From the NCBI GenBank assembly GCA_902803355.1, contig CADCPP010000205.1, positions 1 to 17,261 of the forward strand: DNA of 17,261 nt, given 5' to 3'. A program made the position numbers and the translations under genes. The notes below the pieces were generated by a model that did no database searches, was not told the origin of the DNA, and was given only the letters and a program-made list of their open reading frames with translations. The stretch's first letter is position 1, and each line of letters opens with the position of its first letter. Below are positions 1 through 6,163 of this stretch, in pieces. The DNA comes from an uncultured Lachnospiraceae bacterium (GTDB lineage: Bacteria; Bacillota; Clostridia; Lachnospirales; Lachnospiraceae).

Positions 1-1
1 G

Positions 2-454
2 CTGCGCATGCGGCCCACACGGATCATCGTGGGCGAGGTGCGCGGAGAAGAAGCACTGGATATGCTGCAGGCCATGAATACGGGGCACGACGGCTCCCTC
101 TGCACCGGCCATGCAAACAGCGCGGCGGATATGCTCAGCCGTCTGGAAACGATGGCGCTCATGGGCGGCGAGCTGCCGCTCGGAGCCATACGGGGGCAGA
201 TCGCTTCCGCCATCGATCTGCTGGTCCATCTGGGACGAGGAGAGGACAGAAAACGGAAGGTGTTGTCGATCGAGGAGGTCAAACGGCTTGAAAACGGAGA
301 AGGCGGCTGCCGCAGCTTATTTGTCCGCGAAAGAGAAAAAGGACTCAGCTGGACGGGCATCCAGCCGGAGCGCGTCAACAAATGGAAAAACGCCCGGGGC
401 GCATGCCCGCACTTTTCCGAAGGCGGGTGGCTGGATCCGCCGTGTCTTTGCTGA
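2..454 (+). CDS. tadA: TadA/CpaF-type pilus assembly ATPase, C-terminal part (5' truncated by window edge)
   Basis: This is the C-terminal end of the secretion ATPase that powers assembly of Tad/Flp pili at the inner face of the membrane. The frame is open from base 2. The Walker B region RIIVGEVRGEEALDML lies at the start of the visible part, followed by the family-typical AMNTGHDGSL..TGHAN block and the LPLGAIRGQIASAIDL helix. The Walker A motif and N-terminal domain lie outside the window. The last 25 or so residues (after QPERVNK) look unlike the family. They coincide with the start of the tadB reading frame, so the original stop may have been affected by the same small change discussed under tadB. 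Downstream TadB- and TadC-like genes confirm the Tad assignment. The family call is firm; only the exact natural C-terminus is uncertain. Confidence 0.93.
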   Translation: MRMRPTRIIVGEVRGEEALDMLQAMNTGHDGSLCTGHANSAADMLSRLETMALMGGELPLGAIRGQIASAIDLLVHLGRGEDRKRKVLSIEEVKRLENGEGGCRSLFVREREKGLSWTGIQPERVNKWKNARGACPHFSEGGWLDPPCLC

Positions 455-1211
455 GCTCCTTCCCAGGGAGGCTTACGAGCCTTTCCGGCTGCCGGGTGGA
501 AAGATCCTGCTGGCGCTTCTTGGGGGCGCTGCCGCAGGAGCGGCCATCGGCTGTCTGTTCTTCCGCGGGGGGCTCAGACTGCTGCCGCTGCTGCCGGGAG
601 CCTATGTGCTGTACCGGGTAGCTGTCCGGAAGTACGCCAGAGCACAAAGGCGCGCGATGAAAGGGCAGCTGAAGGACTACCTGCTTTCCGTGACTTCTTT
701 CCTGCGCGCAGGCTATGCGCTGGAAAACGCCATGAGAGAAGCCGCCGGAGAAACAGCAGCCATGCACGGCGAAGGCGCGATCATGAGCCGGGAAGCGGCG
801 GAAATGGTCAGAAAACTGAGCCTTCAGACTCCGCCGGAGCGGGTGCTTAAGGATTTTGCGGAGCGAAGCGGTCTGCCGGATGCCGCGGAACTGGCCCGGG
901 TCATCGCCGTTGCCAAGCGGATGGGAGGCAACTATCTGCCGGTCTTAAAGCGCATGGCGTCCGCCATGGAAGCGCGACGCCTTGTGCAGGAAGAGATGGA
1001 AACGGCGCTTGCCGGGCAGAAGCTGGAATATCACATCATGTGCCTTGTGCCGGCAGGGATCCTGCTTTATCTCAACCTGACAGCGGGAGATCTGACCGAA
1101 GGGCTTTACAGCGGCGGCGGACAGCTGTTTATGGCCGCCGTGCTGCCGTTTTATCTCCTGGCGGTGCTGCTGGGGGACAGGATGCTGGAGCGTGCATATG
1201 ACGGAAACTGA
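288..1211 (+). CDS. tadB: TadB-like type II secretion system F (GspF) domain protein, start uncertain
   Basis: This is an inner-membrane platform protein of the Tad pilus, partner of the TadA ATPase and TadC. It has hydrophobic segments at about 505-600, a cytoplasmic GspF domain (QLKDYLLSVTSFLRAGYALE, then RVIAVAKRMGGNYLPVLKRM), and two C-terminal membrane segments (HIMCLVPAGILLYLNLTAG and the end near LLAVLLGDRML). The start is a problem. The frame contains no ATG, GTG or TTG between 291 and the first membrane segment. The coordinates given use TTG at 288, which has a strong GGAGGT 8 bases upstream but would overlap tadA by 167 bases with poor-looking codon use. ATG at 382, with GGAG at 367-370, is better placed but lies in a different frame; one extra A in the A5 run 386-390 would join it to this frame. 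The family call is solid and the N-terminus is not. It overlaps the next gene by 14 bases. Confidence 0.85.
   Translation: MKTEKAAAAAYLSAKEKKDSAGRASSRSASTNGKTPGAHARTFPKAGGWIRRVFAELLPREAYEPFRLPGGKILLALLGGAAAGAAIGCLFFRGGLRLLPLLPGAYVLYRVAVRKYARAQRRAMKGQLKDYLLSVTSFLRAGYALENAMREAAGETAAMHGEGAIMSREAAEMVRKLSLQTPPERVLKDFAERSGLPDAAELARVIAVAKRMGGNYLPVLKRMASAMEARRLVQEEMETALAGQKLEYHIMCLVPAGILLYLNLTAGDLTEGLYSGGGQLFMAAVLPFYLLAVLLGDRMLERAYDGN
386..390 (+). other. A5 homopolymer at the likely tadB start, candidate frame-disrupting site
   Basis: ATG at 382 is followed by GAA AAA CGC in one frame, while the TadB coding frame reads ACG CCC GGG from base 390. Adding one A to this five-A run would fuse ATG GAA AAA directly to the TadB frame. 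GGAG at 367-370 gives a usable ribosome binding site for the ATG. It could be a sequencing or assembly error, a real deletion, a phase-variable tract or a slippage site. Confidence 0.5.
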
Positions 1212-1896
1212 GATCAGACAGGAAGAGCAGAAAAGAAAGCGAAAGCTTGCCGCAAGACGCTCCGCCATCTTCTGCGGACTGTGCGGGCTTGCCGGGATGG
1301 GCGTCTTCCTTTACCGCGGGGAACGTGAGAGCGGCATGCTGATCCTCCTTCTGGGGCTCGCGGCGGGAGCGGCGCTGCTCTATCTGCCCGTCCAGGAGGA
1401 AAAACAGAAAAAGGAAAAACGGATGCGGGCGCTGCAGGCGGACTATGCCGGCATGGTCACGCGCCTGGGCCTGTACATGACGGCGGGGCTGTCCCTGCGC
1501 AACAGCTGGGAAAGGACCGTTCGGGACTATCAGGAGGACCGCGCGGCAGGCGGCGCGGAGCGGCCGGTCTATGAGGAGATGGAGATCACAAGGCGGGAGA
1601 TCGTGGGCGGTGTCTATGAGGACCGCGCCTATGCCGCCTTCGGCAGGCGCTGCAAAAGCGCGGAATACTTACGGCTCGGAAGTCTGCTGGAGACCTATGT
1701 GCAGCAGGGAAACAGGGAACTGTTTGCATTACTGGAGCAGGAAGCGGCAAACGCATTGAACGGTGATCTGATGCGGGTAAAAAAACGCGGCGAGCAGGCC
1801 GGAACGCTGCTGCTTCTTCCGATCCTGATCCTCTTTGCCCTGACCCTGCTGATGGTGGTCGTCCCGGCCCTGATGCAGATGCAGACGAACATGTAG
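1198..1896 (+). CDS. tadC: TadC-like type II secretion system F (GspF) domain protein
   Basis: This is the second platform protein of the Tad pilus machine, expected in the cytoplasmic membrane next to TadB. It has about 232 residues with a basic N-terminus (QKRKRKLAARR), two hydrophobic segments at roughly residues 22-62, a central cytoplasmic GspF-type domain (LQADYAGMVTRLGLYMTAGL, and later CKSAEYLRLGSLLETYVQQG), and a C-terminal membrane helix ending MVVVPALMQMQ, typical of TadC. I chose ATG at 1198 because GGAG at 1187-1190 lies 7 bases upstream; GTG at 1192 has almost no spacer. The gene overlaps tadB by 14 bases, so the two are probably translated together. It is short for the family but nothing appears missing from the C-terminal half. 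Confidence 0.88.
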   Translation: MTETEIRQEEQKRKRKLAARRSAIFCGLCGLAGMGVFLYRGERESGMLILLLGLAAGAALLYLPVQEEKQKKEKRMRALQADYAGMVTRLGLYMTAGLSLRNSWERTVRDYQEDRAAGGAERPVYEEMEITRREIVGGVYEDRAYAAFGRRCKSAEYLRLGSLLETYVQQGNRELFALLEQEAANALNGDLMRVKKRGEQAGTLLLLPILILFALTLLMVVVPALMQMQTNM

Positions 1897-1909
1897 AAAG
1901 GAGAAACAG

Positions 1910-2083
1910 ATGCGGAGCATGAAAGACATTCTGAAGGATGAGAGCGGCGTGGGAGTCGTAGAGATCATTTTGATCCTCGTGGTACTGATCGCCCTGGTGG
2001 TGATCTTCAAGGAACAGCTGACGGCGCTGGTGGAGAGGATCTTCGGCAGCATCACCGGTGGCGTCTCCATTATCACGGAATGA
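1910..2083 (+). CDS. Flp1-like type IVb pilin (57 residues)
   Basis: This is the probable major pilin subunit of the Tad/Flp pilus. It begins MRSMKDILKDESG and continues VGVVEIILILVVLIALVVIF, so the prepilin peptidase site is G13^VGVVE with the conserved Glu at +5, followed by a hydrophobic helix and a short C-terminus ending SIITE. This matches the Flp1-like family of Clostridia, whose members are usually 50-60 residues. The start is fixed by an AAAGGAG site at 1897-1903, 6 bases upstream of the ATG. The stop overlaps the next start (ATGA at 2080-2083). The prepilin peptidase encoded at 4737 is its expected processing enzyme. Being short, it is easily missed by length-filtered gene calling. 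Confidence 0.92.
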   Translation: MRSMKDILKDESGVGVVEIILILVVLIALVVIFKEQLTALVERIFGSITGGVSIITE

Positions 2084-3621
2084 AGAAAAATAAGGGCGTG
2101 ATCAGTGCGTTTCTTGCCTTGATCTTCCTTTTGGTTGCCGCACTGATCGCGGTAACGCTGGAGAGCACGCGGGCTGCCTGTCTGGATTATCTTGCGGAAA
2201 CGGCTGCCCGCTCCGGCCTGGAATCCGTCTTTGCCGCGTTTGACAGCGACGTGCTGAATGAGCACGGCCTGCTCACGGTGCGGGGCAGAGAAGGCGGCCG
2301 CCTGACCTGGCCGCTGGACGCGGAGCGCTATGCAAGAGCGTATTTTGACCCGGCGGGAGGCAGTAAGCGAAGCGGCGACAGAGTAGGCCTTTCTTCTTTA
2401 AGCGTGCGTGCGAAAGACAGCGTTTTCATCACCGAAGACAACGGAAAGATCTTTGTGGATGCCGTTATGGATTATATGAAAAGCGCCGGGATCGGGATCA
2501 TGCTGAAGGAAACGCTCGAACGGCTCGGCCTGTTCGATGAAGACGGCGCACTGACCTTCAGCGGCAGCCTGCAGCGCTTCCTGGGGAGTGATGAGTTCAG
2601 CCTGGAGGATATTCTGAAGGATTACGGTGATCTGAAAGGAAAAGCGGAGGACTTGATCAGTGCCGCGCAGGCTGCCGGAGAAGAAGGCGGCGAGGAAGGC
2701 CGCGAGGACGAGAGCAGCGGAGGCGGCAAGGTGGACCTTTCGGGAACCAGTTTTTCGGAATTGCTGGATGAGCTGAAGCTGATCAGAGACGGCGGGATCC
2801 TGGGCTTTGTGACCGGAAACAGTCAGATCTCTGCGCTTGCCTGGACGGATGCTGAAAACCCTTCCCGCCTGCCGGAGGCGGAAAAGGCGCTGCACAGCGG
2901 ACTGGCCAGGGCGGATTATTCCTTTGACGAGACCTTGCTGCTCGGGGAATACCTGATGAATACCATGCGCTGCTATACGGAGCAGGGAAGGGGAGGACAC
3001 CGCTATGAGGCGGAATATGTCATCACCGGAAAACAGACCGAGCGGGCCGCGCTCGCTGCGATCGCCGCAGACCTGATGCTGATCCGGACAGGCCTGAATT
3101 TTGCCTATCTTTGTACGGACAGCGAAAAGCAGGCTGCCGTAGAAACGCTGGCGCTGTCCGTCATGACGGCCCTGGCCGTTCCGGAACTGACGGCAGTATT
3201 GAAATGGCTGCTGATCACGGCGTGGGCGGCGGCGGAGGCGGTCGCAGACCTGCGCGCGCTGTTTCAGGGAAAACGGGTCGTGCTCTGGAAAAGCAAAAGC
3301 AGCTGGAAGCTGCTGTCGCTGTCTCTGGAAAGTGCGGAGCAGACGCAGGGCTTTTCCATAGGCCTCGGCTACAGAGACTATCTGCGGCTTTTGTTTTATC
3401 TGCACGCGGGACCCGGCGCGGCTTACCGGATGATGGATGTGATCCAGGCCCGGCAGAAACAGTACAGATATGATTTTCGCATGCGGGAGTACATGGTGAG
3501 CGCATCGCTGACGATGACGGCAGAGGTGACCACCCTGTACTTGCAGTATCCGGCCTTCCGGCGCCTTTCCGGCGCGGGATTCGGCCGGCGATATAGTAAA
3601 ACAGCCGCCTGCTCGTATTAG
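2080..3621 (+). CDS. DUF5702 domain-containing protein (TadG-like, Tad locus)
   Basis: This 513-residue protein matches the DUF5702 family found in clostridial Tad loci. The N-terminus KNKGVISAFLALIFLLVAAL is a single membrane anchor of TadG type. It is followed by the family feature ESTRAACLDYLAETAARSGL and ESVFAAFDSDVLNEHGLLTV, placing the bulk outside the membrane. A Gly/Glu-rich low-complexity stretch lies near residues 200-217. The C-terminal part (SIGLGYRDYLRLLFYLH, MMDVIQARQKQYR) is also family-like. The molecular role is not known; by position it is likely a pseudopilin-like or cell-envelope component of the pilus. The start ATG overlaps the Flp1 stop (ATGA) and has no good ribosome binding site, which points to translational coupling. 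Confidence 0.85.
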   Translation: MKKNKGVISAFLALIFLLVAALIAVTLESTRAACLDYLAETAARSGLESVFAAFDSDVLNEHGLLTVRGREGGRLTWPLDAERYARAYFDPAGGSKRSGDRVGLSSLSVRAKDSVFITEDNGKIFVDAVMDYMKSAGIGIMLKETLERLGLFDEDGALTFSGSLQRFLGSDEFSLEDILKDYGDLKGKAEDLISAAQAAGEEGGEEGREDESSGGGKVDLSGTSFSELLDELKLIRDGGILGFVTGNSQISALAWTDAENPSRLPEAEKALHSGLARADYSFDETLLLGEYLMNTMRCYTEQGRGGHRYEAEYVITGKQTERAALAAIAADLMLIRTGLNFAYLCTDSEKQAAVETLALSVMTALAVPELTAVLKWLLITAWAAAEAVADLRALFQGKRVVLWKSKSSWKLLSLSLESAEQTQGFSIGLGYRDYLRLLFYLHAGPGAAYRMMDVIQARQKQYRYDFRMREYMVSASLTMTAEVTTLYLQYPAFRRLSGAGFGRRYSKTAACSY

Positions 3622-3639
3622 GCGGCCCCGCCTTCGGGC
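3604..3639 (+). other. Stem-loops spanning the DUF5702 stop codon
   Basis: GCCGCCT at 3604-3610 pairs perfectly with AGGCGGC at 3620-3626 around a 9-base loop and contains the TAG stop. A second, weaker stem (GCCC 3625-3628 with GGGC 3636-3639) shares two bases with it and is mutually exclusive at its edge. There is no T-run, so this is not an intrinsic terminator. It may shape mRNA stability or separate translation of the upstream and downstream pilus genes. Confidence 0.4.
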
Positions 3640-3657
3640 AAGCAGAAAGGAGGTAAC

Positions 3658-4740
3658 ATGGCTTGTTTTCCCCGGATGCATAACAACAAAAACGGTGGAC
3701 CCTTGGCGAAGGAATGGCTAAGACATCTCCCTCAAACCCAATCTTATGAGTCCTTCCGAACACCAAAACGTCTCTCCAAAACGCCGGCATCCGGGGACTT
3801 TGTTTCTGCAGTCATGACGGTCGAAGCAGCGCTTTCCTTCAGCTTGTTTCTGCTTCTGATCAGCCTCTTTTTCACCTTTTACCAGGAACAGCGGATCGCA
3901 CTGAAGGCGCAGAAAGCACTGGATGAGACGGCCCAGGCGGTTGCGGAATGGTCCTACGCGGTGCAGTTTGCGGAAGGATATACCGGAACAGACATCCTCT
4001 CGCTTGCGGACGGAAGCAAGATCTCTTCGGTCCTTGAAGGAAGCAGCAGCGTCACGGAGCTGCTGAACGGCCAAGCAGATCTGCTGCAGGAAATCAAAGT
4101 CTTTCTTGCCGAGAAGGGCTCGGCCCTGCTGTGGCAGGCACTGCTGAAGCAGATCGTTGCCAGAAAAATAGGAGAACAAAACCTGAAAAACGCCGGTGTT
4201 ACGGGCGGAGCAGGAGGCCTTTCGCTCTCCGGCAGCACGCTGCATGACAGGCAGCTGAATCTCGTTCTTCGCTTTACGGTCTGTTCGAGGATCGGCGCCC
4301 CGTTCGGGCTGAAGATCCCGGTCACCGTAAGGTCGCTGCGCCGCCTCTGGATCGGCACGGTCTCCGTGATCCCGCAGGAGGGGCACCCGGAGGAAGAGGA
4401 TGAGACAGAGACGGAAGAAACCATTGTTTATGTCACGGCCAACGGTGAGGTCTTTCACAGAACGAAGCAGTGCCGCATCCTGCACATCAGGCCGTTTGCC
4501 GTGTCGGCGGCGGAGGTCGGCACATACCGCAACAACAGCGGAGGAAAATACTATCCCTGCGATTACTGCTGCGGCGGAAAAGCGGTCAGGGAAGGCCTGG
4601 TCTATATTACGGATGAAGGCATCCGTTACCATGCGGACAGGACTTGTTTTGAGATCACCCGGACTGTAAGGGAGATCGCGTTAAGCGAGGCACAGGAAAA
4701 ATACCGGCCCTGTTATTACTGCGGCCAGGAGGCGGGATGA
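3658..4740 (+). CDS. TadE-like pseudopilin with duplicated C-terminal Cys/His module
   Basis: This 360-residue protein is a TadE-family-like minor pilin. After a 50-residue polar N-terminus comes the pseudopilin helix MTVEAALSFSLFLLLISLFF (residues 53-72), with Glu56 in the usual place. The middle (residues 80-240) is an extracellular domain of no recognised type. After an acidic linker (EEEDETETEE) there are two tandem copies of one module. Copy 1 (about 257-304) has His267, Cys272 and CDYC at 301-304. Copy 2 (about 315-355) has His325, Cys330 and CYYC at 352-355. The modules could bind a metal or form disulfides. The start has a perfect AGAAAGGAGGT ending 4 bases before ATG; ATG at 3676 is an alternative. 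The stop overlaps the peptidase start (ATGA). The long leader before the helix is unusual for the family. Confidence 0.82.
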   Translation: MACFPRMHNNKNGGPLAKEWLRHLPQTQSYESFRTPKRLSKTPASGDFVSAVMTVEAALSFSLFLLLISLFFTFYQEQRIALKAQKALDETAQAVAEWSYAVQFAEGYTGTDILSLADGSKISSVLEGSSSVTELLNGQADLLQEIKVFLAEKGSALLWQALLKQIVARKIGEQNLKNAGVTGGAGGLSLSGSTLHDRQLNLVLRFTVCSRIGAPFGLKIPVTVRSLRRLWIGTVSVIPQEGHPEEEDETETEETIVYVTANGEVFHRTKQCRILHIRPFAVSAAEVGTYRNNSGGKYYPCDYCCGGKAVREGLVYITDEGIRYHADRTCFEITRTVREIALSEAQEKYRPCYYCGQEAG

Positions 4741-5210
4741 ACGCGCTTCTGACAGATCCCGGGACGAGGCAGGCGGCACAGGCGCTGCTGCTCCCTGTCT
4801 ATCTGATCTGGCTTTCGGTCTGGGATATCCGCCGGGGGCAGCTGCCGCTTTCACTGCTTGCCGCGGGCGGAGGAGCCGGCCTTCTGCTGCGGATCGCCGA
4901 CCTGATCGCGGGAGAGGAAGCGGCTGCGCTCTGCGGCGCCTATCTGCCCGGAACGGCAGCGGGACTCTTCCTTCTCGCAGCAGCAAGGATCAGCAAGGAA
5001 GAAATCGGTTACGGAGACGGAATATGCTTTTGCACTCTGGCGTTATGGCTCCCCTGGGGAGACCTTCTGACACTGCTTTTGACGGCGCTTGCGCTCTGCG
5101 GGATACCGGGAGCGATCATCGCTCTGATCCGGAAAACGAAGAAGATCGCTCTGCCGTTTATGCCCTTTGTGACAGCGGCGTATCTGCTCCTGCTCCTCCT
5201 CGGGGCCTGA
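4737..5210 (+). CDS. tadV: Prepilin peptidase, TadV/CpaA type (A24 family)
   Basis: This integral membrane aspartic protease cleaves the short leader peptides of Flp pilin and TadE-like pseudopilins. Its 157 residues fit the small TadV/CpaA type without the methyltransferase domain. The two catalytic aspartates are visible: Asp30 in VWDIRRGQLP and Asp94 in the GYGDG motif. The rest is mostly hydrophobic helices, and the C-terminal ALPFMPFVTAAYL matches the family's conserved proline-rich end. The start ATG overlaps the stop of the TadE-like gene (ATGA), and its own stop TGA overlaps the next gene, so it sits in the middle of a tightly coupled operon. Candidate substrates encoded here are the proteins at 1910, 5207 and perhaps 3658. 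Confidence 0.9.
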   Translation: MNALLTDPGTRQAAQALLLPVYLIWLSVWDIRRGQLPLSLLAAGGGAGLLLRIADLIAGEEAAALCGAYLPGTAAGLFLLAAARISKEEIGYGDGICFCTLALWLPWGDLLTLLLTALALCGIPGAIIALIRKTKKIALPFMPFVTAAYLLLLLLGA

Positions 5211-5428
5211 AGGGGCGCTTTACGGTCGAGGCTGCGCTGCTCCTCAGCATCATCCTGCTCGTGCTGGCCTTTATCATGAGACTCGGACTGAAAAACCGGG
5301 AGATCATCCTGACGCAGGCCGCGCAGTATGAGGCAGAACTTGCCGCGGAGCAGGACCGTTTCGTTCCGCAGGATCTGATCAGGCTGTGCCAGTTTATTGA
5401 GGTCTGGTTCCCGCAGAACGGACAATAG
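5207..5428 (+). CDS. Small TadE-like pseudopilin (73 residues), predicted CTG start
   Basis: The reading frame encodes (M)KGRFTVEAALLLSIILLV followed by AFIMRLGLKNREIILTQAA and a polar C-terminus. With CTG at 5207 as start, the leader is just MKG and the prepilin site G3^RFTVE has Glu at +5, exactly the type processed by the adjacent peptidase. No ATG, GTG or TTG exists in this frame nearby; the first upstream ATG codons (5024, 5045) would add a 60-residue prefix fully overlapping the peptidase gene and bury the pilin motif. CTG overlaps the upstream stop (CTGA), like the ATGA junctions at 2080 and 4737, which supports reinitiation. The start codon is inferred; the pseudopilin identity is well supported by the FTVEAAL helix shared with the TadE-like protein at 3658. 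Confidence 0.75.
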   Translation: MKGRFTVEAALLLSIILLVLAFIMRLGLKNREIILTQAAQYEAELAAEQDRFVPQDLIRLCQFIEVWFPQNGQ

Positions 5429-5464
5429 ACAGAACATAACACGGCAGAAAAGAGAGGAAACAGA

Positions 5465-6076
5465 ATGGAGATTCATTACAGCCGGGAACTGGATGCCAGC
5501 TATCTGATCATATCCGAGGACTTGCCGCGGGATGAGATCAGCGCGCGCATGGCAGAGCGGGCAGCACCTGCAGGCCTTCTGCGCATGGAGAGCCGGGAAA
5601 CTGAAGAGGGCTGGGAATACCGCTACAGTATCGACGGACTGAAGAGCATGGAGGCATCTCTTGCGACGCGGGAGATCGAAGCAGCAGAGATCCGGGAACT
5701 GATGCACAGTCTTTACCGGGTCTCGAACGAGCTGCAGGAATATCTGTTAAAGCCGGATCAGCTCTTTCTCAAACCGGGGCTCATCTACCGCGGAAAGGAT
5801 GGCTGGCGCTTCTGCTGCGATCCCTCGCATGAGGAGGACTTTTTCGGACAGCTGCAGGCGCTCTCCCGTTACATCCTGAAGAAATGCGATCATAACGATG
5901 AAGAAAGTTCACGGATCGCTTATGAACTCTTCCATGTCTGCCATGAGGAAAATTTTACTTTTAATCAGATCTGGGAGGCTATTGAAACAGAGGAACCCGG
6001 GGGAGATATCGCGGAGATCCGCATAGAAAAGGAAGAGGGCTTTCTCGGAAAGCTGCGCCGATTTATGGGCTTTTAA
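5465..6076 (+). CDS. DUF6382 domain-containing protein
   Basis: This 203-residue protein resembles the DUF6382 family of clostridial Tad loci. Recognisable parts are the beta-strand region ending YRYSIDGLKSMEASL, the helical LMHSLYRVSNELQEYLLKPD, LFLKPGLIYRGKDGWRFCCD, and the C-terminal helices around FFGQLQALSRYILKKCDHND. It lacks a signal peptide and is probably cytoplasmic. In many relatives this domain is followed by a basic linker and an FHA phosphothreonine-binding domain; here the protein ends in GKLRRFMGF with no FHA and none lies downstream. The start has GAGAGG 7 bases upstream. It is 36 bases after the small pseudopilin and is the last gene of the pilus cluster. Its function is unknown; regulation or coupling of pilus assembly is a guess. 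Confidence 0.78.
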   Translation: MEIHYSRELDASYLIISEDLPRDEISARMAERAAPAGLLRMESRETEEGWEYRYSIDGLKSMEASLATREIEAAEIRELMHSLYRVSNELQEYLLKPDQLFLKPGLIYRGKDGWRFCCDPSHEEDFFGQLQALSRYILKKCDHNDEESSRIAYELFHVCHEENFTFNQIWEAIETEEPGGDIAEIRIEKEEGFLGKLRRFMGF

Positions 6077-6087
6077 CGGGCTTTTGC

Positions 6088-6116
6088 TTGACATGACGCG
6101 CCATTTTGTCTATCAT
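6088..6116 (+). promoter_or_regulatory. Sigma-A-type promoter before the deacetylase-like gene
   Basis: A perfect -35 TTGACA (6088-6093) and -10 TATCAT (6111-6116) are separated by 17 bases. Transcription should start near 6123, giving a 40-base leader. It probably drives the 6164-11822 genes, since no intrinsic terminator was seen among them. Confidence 0.8.
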
Positions 6117-6130
6117 ACAAGCAGCGGACA

Positions 6131-6146
6131 GCCTGCCGGCGCAGGC
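6131..6146 (+). other. GC-rich stem-loop in the 5' leader
   Basis: GCCTGC and GCAGGC form a perfect 6-base-pair stem around the tetraloop CGGC. It lies just inside the predicted transcript and 17 bases before the ATG. There is no T-run after it, so it is not a terminator; mRNA protection is possible. Confidence 0.45.
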
Positions 6147-6163
6147 GGTCCCAAAGGTATAGA

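Noticed and set aside
382..621. 79-codon plus-strand frame starting MEKRPGRMPALF
   Set aside because: Not a separate gene: only its start codon is of interest, as the likely original tadB start. The rest is Cys/Ser/Arg-rich out-of-frame translation.
2398..3681. 427-codon open frame on the minus strand
   Set aside because: Antisense to the DUF5702 gene, which has clear family features; long antisense frames are common in GC-rich coding DNA, and no minus-strand ribosome binding site or family motif was seen.
5024..5206. N-terminal extension of the small pseudopilin from ATG 5024
   Set aside because: It fully overlaps the prepilin peptidase, reads as low-complexity out-of-frame sequence, and would bury the G^xxxxE processing site.
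6000..6087. Possible terminator at the end of the pilus operon
   Set aside because: Only a 5-bp stem (GCTTT/AAAGC) inside the coding region and scattered T4 runs were found; no GC stem followed by a T-run.
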